Positions 1-7,537 of a stretch of DNA of 38,556 bases are shown one piece after another. The stretch is from Candidatus Devosia symbiotica (GTDB taxonomy: Bacteria; Pseudomonadota; Alphaproteobacteria; Rhizobiales; Devosiaceae). Below the pieces are notes generated by a model, which worked only from the letters and a program-made list of their open reading frames with translations, had not been told where the DNA came from and did not search any database. The stretch is from contig JALBVE010000013.1 of NCBI GenBank assembly GCA_025050575.1, positions 1-38,556 on the forward strand, in the 5' to 3' direction. Numbering within the stretch: the first letter of the stretch is position 1; each line of letters opens with the position of its first letter. The position numbers and the translations under genes are program-made.

Positions 1-296
1 ATGATTGGCTCGTGGAGCAGGTGGTCGCCAATGATATTGTGCTAACCGCCGATATCCCGCTGGCCGGCGGGGCTATCGACAAGGGTTATCACGTGCTGGG
101 TTTTACCAGCAAATCCTTTACCCCGGCCTCGATTAGCATGGCCCTGGCTATGCGTGAACTGAACCAGCATTTGCGCGAGACCGGGGAGAGCAAGGGTTAC
201 AATGCAGGGTTCACGCCGGCTGACCGCTCAGCATTCCTAAGCGCGCTGGATACGCTCGGAGGAAGGCCAAGGCATTGGCTAATAAGTAGTTCTTAA
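1..296 (+). CDS. YaiI/YqxD (UPF0178) family protein, 5' end outside window
   Basis: The reading frame is open from base 3, so the gene begins upstream of the window. The visible C-terminal part carries the family's IVLTADIPLA stretch, followed by an AIDKG...VLG segment, a SISMALAMREL helix and the ending F(T)PADRSAFLSAL. These are hallmarks of the UPF0178 family, a small PIN-like domain of unknown cellular role. The last codons look odd: in the used frame the protein ends RPRHWLISSS, while the next frame from base 257 reads RRKAKALANK and stops at 287-289, a more typical tail. A one-base deletion near 252-257 may therefore have altered the last residues. Family assignment is firm; function is unknown. 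Confidence 0.8.
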   Translation, partial: DWLVEQVVANDIVLTADIPLAGGAIDKGYHVLGFTSKSFTPASISMALAMRELNQHLRETGESKGYNAGFTPADRSAFLSALDTLGGRPRHWLISSS

Positions 297-404
297 GTTT
301 TCACAAAGAATATATTAACCATAATTAGCAAGAACTTAGTACAACTCAATTGTACTAAGTTCAGTCTATGTCTATAATATTTTCCCTTTGCCATATCACT
401 TCTG
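297..404. other. AT-rich spacer with a perfect 13-bp inverted repeat
   Basis: This spacer is much richer in A and T than the surrounding genes. Bases 332-344 and 350-362 form a perfect 13-bp inverted repeat with a 5-base loop (345-349). No T-run follows, so it does not look like a standard intrinsic terminator. It could be an operator for the broken deacetylase downstream or an RNA hairpin at the end of the upstream gene. An ATG at 368 could be the original start of the deacetylase gene. Confidence 0.6.
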
Positions 405-1254
405 CTGTTCGGCGCGGTTCTGGCTCGCTATGCCAAGTCGCCCAGTGGACAAAGTCTGATGTCCTATGCGAGGCGGCCCATCGCCCCAGAGGTCGCCAGA
501 GCCATCATCAAGGCGGTGCAGCCAATCACCCAGCAATCCATGCCTGAGCGGATCTTTGCGCAAGGTCATCTGGCCGGGTAAACACGGCGGTCGGTTCCAC
601 GGCTGATATCATCTTGCGGCCCGGTGAAATTGTACTGACCTTTGATGATGGTCCGCGCATCGGCAAAACCAGTCAAATTTTGGCAACGCCGGACGAGTTT
701 GGCGTCAAGGTCACCTTCCTGATATTAGGCGCGCCGGCGCAGGCCAATCCGGAACTGACGCAGAAGATTGCCCTCAGGGGAGGCATACGGTGGGGCATAC
801 CTTCAGTCATATTGACCTGAGCAGTCTCGACCGCCAAGAGGCGCTGGATGAAATTGCCACGGGCGAGCGCGCCATGGAGAGGGCGCTGGCTGGCGTTGGG
901 CAACAGCTCTCGCCGTTCTTTCGTTTTCCCTATCTGTCGCAGACGGGTTTTCTGCGCACCAATCTGATACAGGACGGCACAATCGTGCTCGACGTCGATA
1001 TCGACAGCAAAGATTACTATAAGGATAGTGTCGCGGTAGTGTCGGAGCGTACACTGGCCAGGCTAGAGCAGCGCGGCAGTGGGATCATCCTGATCCACGA
1101 TATCTACCAGTGCACCGTCAATCTTCTGCCAGGCTTCCTGGCCGCCCTTGAGCAACGCGGTTTTTCGGTGGTGCGGTTAGTACTCAAGGATCCTGGTGTG
1201 TTCGGGTCTGATGTGATCACGGCCAATGCCGACGATGTGGCGGTCGGTCTCTAG
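368..1254 (+). pseudogene. polysaccharide deacetylase, frameshifted
   Basis: A NodB-type carbohydrate esterase 4 gene in pieces. From 602 the frame reads LRPGEIVLTFDDGP, containing the metal-binding TFDDGP motif. It then runs off frame at a G-rich stretch near 777-784. The continuation (from about 784) reads HTVGHTFSH, the second metal-binding motif, then RFPY near 925-940 and GSGIILIHDI near 1075, the usual catalytic C-terminal motifs. The order and spacing are those of the family, so the frame change is a real lesion of one gene. An upstream open stretch in a third frame (about 381-580, a hydrophobic helix then a basic segment ending in TAA) is probably its membrane-anchored N-terminus, which implies further shifts near 380 and 575. 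The TAG at 1252-1254 overlaps the stop of the convergent minus-strand gene. Confidence 0.8.
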
Positions 1255-1670
1255 TCTTCCTCGTCATCCTCGACATCGGTCAAATATACGGACACCTCGA
1301 TATCAATGCCAAAGCCGGCAATGGCGGCAACGACATGGGCGGGCAGGTGGGTCGATATGGCTTCGCCATGCTCGGGATAGTCGAAGGCCGGATCAAGCAC
1401 GGCGTTGCCGATGCGTCTGTCTTCCAGCATGGTGGCAATAGCCGGGCCGGACTGGTCAGCCAGTTCGAGCAAGGCACGGACCGGATTGGCCACTGCTACG
1501 TCCACCTGGGCATAGAAAGTGCCCTCGGCATCTTCGGGCTCAAAGTGACTAGTCAGCTGCTTGAGCGCACCATCGAGTTCAAGCTGCTGCTTGTCAGCAT
1601 CGTTCAGCGGGCTGAGCGTGCCATCCTGTACTGGCGTTCTGAGGGTTGCCCCGGAGAGACGCAGAGTAAT
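1251..1670 (-). pseudogene. hypothetical protein downstream of rlmB, start codon apparently lost
   Basis: An open frame of about 139 codons runs from just after the rlmB stop to TAG at 1253-1251. It contains no ATG, GTG or TTG until codon 56 (GTG at 1505). The translated sequence is protein-like over the whole length: a beta-rich start ITLRLSGATL, then the segment FYAQVDVAVANPVRALLELA and a C-terminal part ending in an acidic tail VEDDEED. The best-placed start is ATT at 1670-1668, so an ATG may have mutated to ATT. I do not recognise the family with certainty. The frame is the same as rlmB, separated only by its TGA and nine codons, so it may be cotranscribed with rlmB. It could still be translated from ATT or truncated from GTG 1505. 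Confidence 0.5.
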
Positions 1671-1697
1671 GGCAAAAAAGAGGGGAAAATGAGCTCT

Positions 1698-2450
1698 TCA
1701 GGAGCGTCCGGCAGTGGCCGCAAACAGAGCAATGGCGGCGGCGTTGGAAACATTGAGCGACTTGATCGGACCGGGTATGTCGAGCTTAACGACTTCGTCG
1801 CACAGTTCGCGGGTGCGCTGGCGCAGGCCCTTGCCCTCGGCCCCCATGACAATAGCCATGGGTTGGCTATCGGTGCGCGGCTTGAGCTGAAGTTCTGATT
1901 CAGAATCAAAGCCAAGCACCAACATGCCGCGGCTCTTGAGCTTTTCGAGCGTGTCGCCGAGATTACGGACTTCGATCATCGGAACCAGGTCAAGCGCGCC
2001 GGAGGCCGATTTGGCCATAACGCCGGTTTCGCGCGGCGAATGCCGGGCCGTGGTGATGACGGCGTCTGCACCAAAGGCGCAGGCAGTACGCAGAATGGCG
2101 CCAACATTGTGCGGGTCGGTGATGTGATCGAGTACAACCACCAGCTGCAATGGATAGATGTCGTCCAGACCGAAACGGCTGACGAGATCGACTTCAAGTG
2201 CGGCGCCCTGGTGCACAGCGTTGTCGCCAAGCAGCCGGTCGAGCTCTTTTGGCGTAGTTTCCTTGACGGAAACCTTGCCGATTTCGCCAGATTCCTTGAG
2301 TCGATTCAGCGCATTGGGTGTGACCAGCAGCACCTTCTTGATGCGGTTTGAGTTATCCAACGCGGCACGTACGGTATGCATGCCGTAAAGATAGACCGGA
2401 CCTTCATCGGGATTGTGCCGCGCCTTGGGCGGAAATTTGTTGAAGCTCAT
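1698..2450 (-). CDS. rlmB: TrmH-family 23S rRNA (guanosine-2'-O-)-methyltransferase RlmB
   Basis: 250 residues, normal length for the family. An N-terminal L30e-like substrate-binding domain (residues about 18-92, starting VYLYGMHTVRAAL) is followed by a SPOUT methyltransferase domain. The three knot motifs are present: DPHNVGAILRTA (about 112-123), IVMGAEGKGLR (about 198-208) and LNVSNAAAIALF (about 232-243). RlmB methylates the 2'-OH of a conserved guanosine in the peptidyl-transferase loop of 23S rRNA using S-adenosylmethionine. A paralogous SpoU methyltransferase is possible, but RlmB fits best. It is one of the few intact genes in the first 5 kb, consistent with its role in the ribosome. 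Confidence 0.88.
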   Translation of the reverse strand: MSFNKFPPKARHNPDEGPVYLYGMHTVRAALDNSNRIKKVLLVTPNALNRLKESGEIGKVSVKETTPKELDRLLGDNAVHQGAALEVDLVSRFGLDDIYPLQLVVVLDHITDPHNVGAILRTACAFGADAVITTARHSPRETGVMAKSASGALDLVPMIEVRNLGDTLEKLKSRGMLVLGFDSESELQLKPRTDSQPMAIVMGAEGKGLRQRTRELCDEVVKLDIPGPIKSLNVSNAAAIALFAATAGRS

Positions 2451-2547
2451 GAGCTTTGCCTAGCGCCTTTGCGCGATGCCAGCAAGTGGCTTGCCCTCGC
2501 TATAACGGCGGGAGGCAGCATTTGGCTATTCTGAAGGAAAGGGTGGT

Positions 2548-2632
2548 TGGTGGAGGGGACTGGATTCGAACCAGTGTACGCTAAGCGGTCAGATTTACAG
2601 TCTGATGGATTTAACCACTCTCCCACCCCTCC
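2548..2632 (-). tRNA. tRNA-Tyr (anticodon GTA)
   Basis: Read on the minus strand, the acceptor arm GGAGGGG (2632-2626) pairs with CCCCTCC near the 3' end, and a CCA end is encoded at 2550-2548. The anticodon loop CTGTAAA places GTA at 2598-2596. A long variable arm marks it as a class II tRNA, as bacterial tRNA-Tyr is. The T-arm GGTTCGAATCC is standard. All stems look intact. Confidence 0.95.
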
Positions 2633-2687
2633 ACTATAACGTCGCTTGGGTAGAATGACGCTGCGCCAAAGCGCATCGTCGGGGTGG

Positions 2688-2716
2688 GTTATGGTGGTCT
2701 GACGATATGGTGTCAA
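2688..2716 (-). promoter_or_regulatory. candidate sigma-70 type promoter for tRNA-Tyr
   Basis: On the minus strand TTGACA (2716-2711) is followed after 17 bases by CATAAC (2693-2688), a perfect -35 box and a four-of-six -10 box. Transcription would begin about 50 bases upstream of the mature tRNA-Tyr 5' end at 2632. Position and spacing are good, but this is a motif match only. Confidence 0.5.
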
Positions 2717-2899
2717 CTCCCCATCCGCAAAGCGTCACAAAAAAGCGGTTGGCCATGAAACGCTTAGGCGATATGATAGTGATTTGTGCAGAAAGCCCCC
2801 AATCATATCCCAGACCCTGGTGTAGCTGATCGGTGGTCATAGACCGATTTCCGGTAGGGTCGGGTTGCTCACACCAACCTGATACTGGAAGGATCACCG

Positions 2900-3075
2900 A
2901 TGACCAATGCAATGGTGAACCTGCGCACGCTGGTATGAAGAAGACCCCTGACGCCGATATTCTGCGTGAGATGATCGGCTTTGCCGCGGAACGGCTGATG
3001 GAGCTGCAGGTCGGTGCTGCTACTGGCGGCCGGCTATAGCCAGAAGAGCGCCGAGCGCTTAGCGCAGCGCACTAG
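2900..3075 (+). pseudogene. IS256-family transposase, 5' remnant
   Basis: The fragment reads [12 protein letters not shown] from ATG 2900, then shifts frame to [21 protein letters not shown] (from 2935), reaches TAG at 3037-3039, and a third frame continues [13 protein letters not shown] (from 3032). Together these match the N-terminal region of Mutator/IS256-type transposases common in Hyphomicrobiales. The DDE catalytic domain is absent, so only about 60 of about 400 residues remain. The sequence just upstream (about 2840-2899) looks like the element's left flank, but I could not place a terminal inverted repeat. It is an inactive insertion-sequence scrap. Confidence 0.65.
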
Positions 3076-3241
3076 CAAGGCTGTTGCCGACTCGAACACA
3101 GGGCAATACTTGTGTCGGATCAGGTATGTTAAGCTGCGAAGCGCTGCAATCGCCAGAACTCTCCGTGAGATGCTCGGCTCGCGCATCTGATAGAGCCTGA
3201 AACACTCTAGTCGGCACTAGCTTGTCTTTTGCGCGGCGGGC
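3076..3241. other. spacer with no recognisable gene
   Basis: All frames are short and none resembles a protein. The stretch lies between the transposase scrap and the end of the broken response-regulator gene and probably consists of eroded sequence. Confidence 0.5.
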
Positions 3242-3614
3242 CTAAGGCGTCCAGCCCATTAGCATGGCGACTTGTTGGGCCAGTGACATCGGATCAAACG
3301 GCTTGGCGATAACCCTGGTGACGTCGAGTTTAAGCAAGCGATCGATTTCGGATGTTTGCGTCCGTGCAGTGACAAACACGACAGAAATGCCTGCTATTGC
3401 GGGATCAGCGCGGAGGGCTGCGCGTTTCAATGAGACCATCCATTTCGGGCATCATCACGTCGAGCAGCACAACATCAGGTTGCTAGTCGTGGGCCATTTG
3501 CAATGCCTCGGCACCGCTTGCGCACTCCTAAACTTCGAAGTTCTTTTTCAGCTGTAAGCACATAACCGCAACGACCAGGATGTCTGGTTCGTCATCAGCA
3601 TACAAGACGCACAT
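3242..3614 (-). pseudogene. CheY-like response regulator with two in-frame stops and a frameshift
   Basis: On the minus strand from ATG 3614 the frame reads MCVLYADDEPDIL, with the acidic pair of the receiver domain. It meets TAG at 3530-3528, then continues ECASGAEALQMAHD, meets TAG at 3485-3483, and goes on QPDVVLLDVMMPEMDG, which contains the phospho-acceptor aspartate. After a shift near 3430-3440 the next frame gives LRADPAIAGISVVFVTARTQ with the conserved Thr, and IAKPFDP with the conserved Lys, ending at 3242. Every receiver motif is visible, so the ancestor was a stand-alone receiver of about 124 residues. The second stop sits where relatives usually have tryptophan (TGG to TAG). Upstream to 3754 nothing else is recognisable. 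Confidence 0.85.
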
Positions 3615-3783
3615 TGGCTTTCCAGCTCGTTGCGGCGGCGCCTAGACGTCAGTGCCGGTTTCTGATGGGCGAGACTATAGCATGGTCCAGAATTTTGATA
3701 TGTTATCGGTATGCTGATATGTGCCGTTGCGACATGATCAGCTCAATCATGCCGTCATCCGGGCCGGATGTGCTCCGGTCTGA

Positions 3784-4117
3784 CTACATTGCAAAATGGC
3801 CGCCCAGATAATAGGGCCAGATCAGCAGGCCAAACAGACCCCGCATGAAAGCGAGATGCAGAAAGCCGATGGTGAACAGCCAGCCGGCAAGCAGTCTGGT
3901 GCCGCTCAGGGCCACAGCACTGGCAGTGATGCGGGTGAGCTGGCGCGTGTGTCGACTGGTGAGCCCGATCAAGCCGACCGTGGCAGCCAGGCTGGTGAAG
4001 TGCAGCAGAGCGGTGGCCAGCAGGAAGCCGCCGACATAACCCAGCCCTTGTGCTATTGGCTGGCATTTCGGCGCCATGGGCGTAGCTGTGGAACACGGCG
4101 AACACAAGACGCATCGA
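3784..4117 (-). pseudogene. HupE/UreJ-type membrane protein, C-terminal remnant
   Basis: The minus strand reads LVFAVFHSYAHGAEMPANS (near 4110-4058), the histidine-containing helix typical of HupE/UreJ proteins, which are membrane proteins linked to nickel handling or hydrogenases. The next frame then continues GLGYVGGFLLATALLHFTSL and two more hydrophobic segments to TAG-type termination near 3784. One frameshift near 4060 separates the two halves. The N-terminal helices of the roughly 190-residue family are missing, and the final segment (LIWPYYLGGHF) may belong to a different fused gene. Family match is from motif memory. Confidence 0.6.
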
Positions 4118-4317
4118 TTTCCTTCCGGGATCTGTCGGTCCCTGAGTGAACAGTGTCGGCACGCGCCGCGGATTCCCAAACTCGCCTGATCTTTAATTGG
4201 CTGGCTGGCGAGATTTGTAAATGCCGTGACAGGCCGATGCACCTATGATCTAGCTTGCGGTGATCAGCGCAAGCAGTTTAATCAGGCATTTTGCTAATAT
4301 GTTGCGAGTGTTCGACC
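4118..4317. other. spacer with no recognisable gene
   Basis: Only short shadow frames are present. The stretch probably contains eroded sequence between the HupE/UreJ and MAPEG remnants. Confidence 0.4.
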
Positions 4318-4716
4318 GTGTTACTGATCATATTTCTCATCTTTACTCCTGTTGCTAGTGCAGATTTTTATGCCCCATTACCTCCTGGTCCTGCAGATTG
4401 GTCCAGCAGCGCAAATGGGGACGCGCGATGAACTCCGTTCCCGAGCCAAACCTTGGGCCGTGCGCGACGCGCACTGACCAATTTTCAGGAAACGCTGCCG
4501 ATTTTCATCACGCTTGCGGTGCTCTCGATGGTGAGCAGGACTGGTTGTCGCTGGCTGGCGCCGTCCTCTATTCTGCTGGGTCGCGTGGCATATGTGGTCT
4601 GCTATGTGGGGGGTCTATCTCCCTGGCGCTCGATCAGCTTTACAGTTGTGCTGGTCGGCATGGAGACGCTATGCTTGTCCCGTTGCTGGGCCATAGGTAG
4701 TCTTAAGCTGCCTTAG
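4318..4716 (+). pseudogene. MAPEG-family membrane protein, frameshifted
   Basis: MAPEG proteins are four-helix membrane proteins of about 130 residues, related to glutathione transferase and eicosanoid enzymes. Here GTG 4318 opens a hydrophobic helix. The frame then shifts near 4345 to LLLVQIFMPHYLLVLQIG followed by AQMGTRDE (the family's G-x-R-D/E region). A second shift near 4447-4453 leads to GRARRALTNFQETLPIF, a very typical MAPEG segment (R-A-x-x-N-F-x-E-T-x-P-I-F). Two further hydrophobic stretches follow, to TAG at 4714-4716. At least two frame changes make a functional product unlikely. Confidence 0.72.
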
Positions 4717-4762
4717 GGTATTGCGAAATTGCCCGATTGCCATTAGACACAGTCTCGCCTAA

Positions 4763-4838
4763 AGGGGTTTAGCTCAGTTGGTAGAGCATCGGTCTCCAAA
4801 ACCGAGGGTCGTGGGTTCGAGTCCCCCAGCCCCTGCCA
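4763..4838 (+). tRNA. tRNA-Trp (anticodon CCA)
   Basis: A 76-base cloverleaf. The acceptor AGGGGTT (4763-4769) pairs with AGCCCCT, then comes discriminator G and encoded CCA at 4836-4838. The D-arm is AGCTCAGTTGGTAGAGC, the anticodon loop carries CCA at 4796-4798, and the T-arm GGGTTCGAGTCCC is standard. Its position ahead of secE-nusG is conserved in alphaproteobacteria, where a tuf gene often precedes it; no tuf is present here. Confidence 0.95.
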
Positions 4839-4889
4839 GGCACAATACAAACAATATCATAGACTTATCGCGAGGCTGCAGAGGTGCCG

Positions 4890-5105
4890 CTATTCCGCGG
4901 CGGTCAACAGCTTTTTAGAATGGCGCGCCTTGAGCTGGTTGAGCTGGTGAGCCGCATGGGCGAGCAGCGCCGTGCGTACCTCGTCGGTCCCAGCGTTGAT
5001 CCACATCGGCCTTCACCTTGAGATCAAGATCAATAGCGGGTCACATTGCCCATGAAATTTTCTTCGATCTGGACACGCATAACGCCGATGATCCGACTAT
5101 CAATG
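4890..5105 (-). pseudogene. unidentified protein remnant, C-terminal part
   Basis: On the minus strand three overlapping frames join into a plausible protein tail. IIGVMRVQIEENFMGNVTRY is followed by TGA, then DLDLKVKADVDQRWD in the next frame. A further shift leads to DEVRTALLAHAAHQLNQLKA and KKLLTAAE, ending in TAG at 4892-4890. The last segment is a strongly helical, amphipathic C-terminus. I do not recognise the family. The frame changes and the internal stop indicate a decayed gene. Confidence 0.45.
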
Positions 5106-5421
5106 CCTCGATGAGGGCGCAAACGCGCTGAGTTCGCAGCCCTTAACGTCGAAAGACGTGGTAGCTACAGCCGTGGCACGCCTCCCGTTTCCAATAAATT
5201 CCGTTGCGGATGCATTTAAGTGCCGCGGACATTTCAAATTAAGAGGGATTCAAGATGACAAGGGGTTGTCGTTAATTGCCGGACTTGCCGAGCGCACCAG
5301 ATTTTTCGGACGCCCTGTTGCATTTGACAGAGAGATTCTCTAGATACTCAACATTCCAGCCGTGCGGGATTCCTGCGCGGCCTTTGGTTTTTCACCAAAA
5401 CACCAAAGAGTAGAGTCGCTG
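5106..5421. other. leader region upstream of secE
   Basis: No convincing gene is seen; the open frame at 5158-5343 does not resemble a protein and has no good ribosome binding site. A perfect TTGACA lies at 5324-5329, about 95 bases ahead of secE, but the -10 position (CTCAAC at 5347-5352) is a poor match. It is a weak candidate for the secE-nusG promoter. Confidence 0.35.
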
Positions 5422-5616
5422 ATGGCCATTATGAACCCAATCAAATTCCTGCAGCAGACGCGACAAGAAGTTTCTAAGGTCACGTGGCCGACGCGGAACG
5501 AAGTCCTGATCTCCACGATCATGGTCATCATGCTGGTGTTGGCCGCAAGCCTGTTCTTTCTGACAGCCGACCAGGCCATTTCATGGCTTGTTGCGCTGAT
5601 GCTTTCGATCCGCTAG
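5422..5616 (+). CDS. secE: preprotein translocase subunit SecE
   Basis: 64 residues with the family signature EVSKVTWPTRNE in the amphipathic cytoplasmic helix, followed by one transmembrane helix (about residues 32-52). SecE clamps SecY in the inner-membrane protein-export channel; secY is in this same window at 32712. ATG 5422 is used, and ATG 5431 (MNPIKFLQQ) is an equally possible start. It forms the conserved secE-nusG pair, with nusG 40 bases downstream. Intact. Confidence 0.93.
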   Translation: MAIMNPIKFLQQTRQEVSKVTWPTRNEVLISTIMVIMLVLAASLFFLTADQAISWLVALMLSIR

Positions 5617-5656
5617 TCGGGTCCAGACACTCAATTACTAGGAGCGGCGACGCTTA

Positions 5657-6187
5657 ATGGCCATGCGCTGGTATATCGTTCAAGCTTACTCGAATTTCGA
5701 GCGCAAGGTAGCGGAAGACATCCGTCAGAAGGTTGCGCAGAAGAAGCTAGAGCATTTGTTTGAAGATGTGATCGTACCGACCGAAAAGGTCGTTGAGATC
5801 CGCCGCGGCCGCAAGGTCGACGCCGAACGTAAATTCTTCCCGGGCTACGTGCTGGTGAAGATGGATATGACCGACGAGGCATTCCATCTGATCAAGAACA
5901 CCCCGAAAGTGACCGGATTCCTCGGCTCGGACAACAAGCCGATGCCGATCTCGGAGAAAGAAGTCCAGGGCATTCTGCAGCAGGTGCAGGAAGGTGTGGA
6001 GCATCCCAAGCCGTCGATCTCGTTCGAAGTGGGCGAGAATGTCCGGGTCTCGGATGGTCCGTTCGCCAGCTTCAATGGCGTGGTGGAAGAAGTCGATGAA
6101 GAGCGCGCCCGCCTCAAGGTAGAAGTGTCGATCTTTGGTCGTCCTACCCCGGTGGGGCTCGAATACAGTCAGGTCGAAAAGGTCTAA
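5657..6187 (+). CDS. nusG: transcription termination/antitermination factor NusG
   Basis: 176 residues, standard length. The N-terminal NGN domain starts RWYIVQAYSNFERKVAEDI and includes FFPGYVLVKM (about 70-80), which binds the RNA polymerase clamp. The C-terminal KOW domain (about 125-176) has the loop VSDGPFASFNGVVEEVD and binds Rho or ribosomal S10. Start ATG 5657 follows GGAGCGGCGAC; the internal ATG two codons later is also possible. The 196 bases to rplK have no gene. Confidence 0.97.
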   Translation: MAMRWYIVQAYSNFERKVAEDIRQKVAQKKLEHLFEDVIVPTEKVVEIRRGRKVDAERKFFPGYVLVKMDMTDEAFHLIKNTPKVTGFLGSDNKPMPISEKEVQGILQQVQEGVEHPKPSISFEVGENVRVSDGPFASFNGVVEEVDEERARLKVEVSIFGRPTPVGLEYSQVEKV

Positions 6188-6383
6188 TTGTTCGTCGCGT
6201 TAGCGGTGGATATTGAATTCTGGTGTCAGCTATATATCCAGGGTAACCTGGTGAAATCTGTGGGAGAGGGTGGTGCTGCCAGGCTGCTGATCAAGCTTTG
6301 GACCACAGCGTCAAATGGTCCGCGTGACAGCGGGCAAACAGCAGGCGTTGCGCAAGCGCGCCAATTCGAACTGAAGGACGATT
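6188..6383 (+). promoter_or_regulatory. rplK-rplA leader with two small hairpins
   Basis: The gap between nusG and rplK holds a hairpin CCAGG-GTAA-CCTGG (6238-6251) with a GNRA-type loop, and a second one with stem GGACCA (6300-6305) and TGGTCC (6316-6321). In bacteria the rplKA message is controlled by L1 binding to a leader that mimics its 23S site. Whether one of these is that site cannot be decided by eye. Confidence 0.35.
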
Positions 6384-6812
6384 ATGGCAAAGAAAATCGT
6401 TGGCTACGTAAAGCTCCAGGTGCCTGCGGCCTCCGCAACACCATCCCCACCAATTGGCCCCGCACTGGGTCAGCGCGGTTTGAACATAATGGAATTCTGC
6501 AAGGCGTTCAATGCTGCTACGCAGGAAATGGAGAAGGGTTCGCCCATTCCAGTTGTGATCACCGCCTATGCTGACAAGAGCTTTACTTTCGAGATGAAAC
6601 AGCCGCCGGTTAGCTACTTCATCAAGAAAGCCGTAAACTTGAAGTCGGGCAGCAATCTGCCGGGCAAGGAATCGGCTGGTGTCATCACTGTGGCTCAGCT
6701 GCGCGATATCGCCATCAAGAAGATGAAGGATCTCAACGCTGACAATCTTGACGCTGCTGTGTCGATGATTGCTGGCTCTGTCCGTTCCATGGGCATTCAG
6801 GTCGAGGGCTGA
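6384..6812 (+). CDS. rplK: 50S ribosomal protein L11
   Basis: 142 residues. The N-terminal domain has the proline-rich hinge [13 protein letters not shown] and [15 protein letters not shown]. The C-terminal RNA-binding domain includes [10 protein letters not shown] and ends near [13 protein letters not shown]11 forms the GTPase-associated centre with 23S rRNA and L10/L12 and is the thiostrepton-site protein. Start ATG 6384 follows GAAGGACGATT. The gene ends in TGA three bases before rplA, so the pair is cotranscribed and probably coupled. Confidence 0.98.
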   Translation: MAKKIVGYVKLQVPAASATPSPPIGPALGQRGLNIMEFCKAFNAATQEMEKGSPIPVVITAYADKSFTFEMKQPPVSYFIKKAVNLKSGSNLPGKESAGVITVAQLRDIAIKKMKDLNADNLDAAVSMIAGSVRSMGIQVEG

Positions 6813-6815
6813 TAA

Positions 6816-7502
6816 ATGGCTGGTAAGAAACTCACCGCAGCCCGCGAGGGCATCGATCGCAATAAGCTGTACAAGCTTGATGAAGCGGTCAAAATGATCA
6901 AGTTGCGCTCGACTGTCAAGTTTGACGAGACGATCGAAATCGCGATCAATCTCGGCGTTGATCCCCGCCATGCTGACCAGATGGTCCGTGGCGTTGTAAA
7001 CCTGCCCAACGGCACCGGCAAGACTGTGCGCGTTGCCGTGTTCGCCAAGGATGCCAAGGCAGACGAGGCCTGCAAGGCTGGTGCTGACATTGTTGGTGCT
7101 GAAGACCTAATGGAAGCCATTATGGGCGGCAAGATCGATTTCGATCGTTGCATTGCCACGCCTGACATGATGCCGCTGGTCGGTCGTCTGGGCAAGATCC
7201 TGGGGCCGCGCAATCTGATGCCAAACCCTAAGGTCGGCACGGTTACGCCTGACGTTGCTGGCGCCGTCAAGGCTGCCAAGGGCGGCGCTGTCGAATACCG
7301 CGTCGAAAAAGCCGGTATCCTGCATGCTGGTATTGGCAAGGTGTCGTTCTCGGAAGAAGCCTTACTGCAAAACATCAAGGCGTTCACCGATGCGGTGATC
7401 AAGTCCAAGCCGGCTGGTGCCAAGGGTACTTATATCAAGCGCGTTGCCGTGTCCTCGACGATGGGCCCAGGCGTGCATGTCGAGCCCGCTTCGGCAATGT
7501 AA
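6816..7502 (+). CDS. rplA: 50S ribosomal protein L1
   Basis: 228 residues, two-domain L1 fold. It starts [18 protein letters not shown] and includes the signature region [20 protein letters not shown] (about 125-145) that contacts the L1 stalk of 23S rRNA. L1 gates exit of deacylated tRNA from the E site and represses its own operon in most bacteria. A hairpin plus T-run begins nine bases after the TAA stop. Confidence 0.98.
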   Translation: MAGKKLTAAREGIDRNKLYKLDEAVKMIKLRSTVKFDETIEIAINLGVDPRHADQMVRGVVNLPNGTGKTVRVAVFAKDAKADEACKAGADIVGAEDLMEAIMGGKIDFDRCIATPDMMPLVGRLGKILGPRNLMPNPKVGTVTPDVAGAVKAAKGGAVEYRVEKAGILHAGIGKVSFSEEALLQNIKAFTDAVIKSKPAGAKGTYIKRVAVSSTMGPGVHVEPASAM

Positions 7503-7510
7503 TGTGAATT

Positions 7511-7537
7511 CCGGGTGGTTTCGATCGCCCGGTTTTT
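7511..7537 (+). terminator. intrinsic terminator after rplA
   Basis: Stem CCGGGTG (7511-7517) pairs with CGCCCGG (7526-7532) with one G-T pair and an 8-base loop, followed by five T (7533-7537). It lies directly after the rplA stop and probably ends or attenuates the rplKA transcript before rplJL. Confidence 0.75.

Noticed and set aside
1335-1898. Plus-strand frame of 187 codons across the rlmB end.
   Set aside because: It is antisense to rlmB and the hypothetical gene, both of which have coherent protein sequence; shadow frame.
5158-5343. Small open frame ahead of secE as a possible leader gene.
   Set aside because: No ribosome binding site and no protein-like pattern; it lies in an eroded interval.
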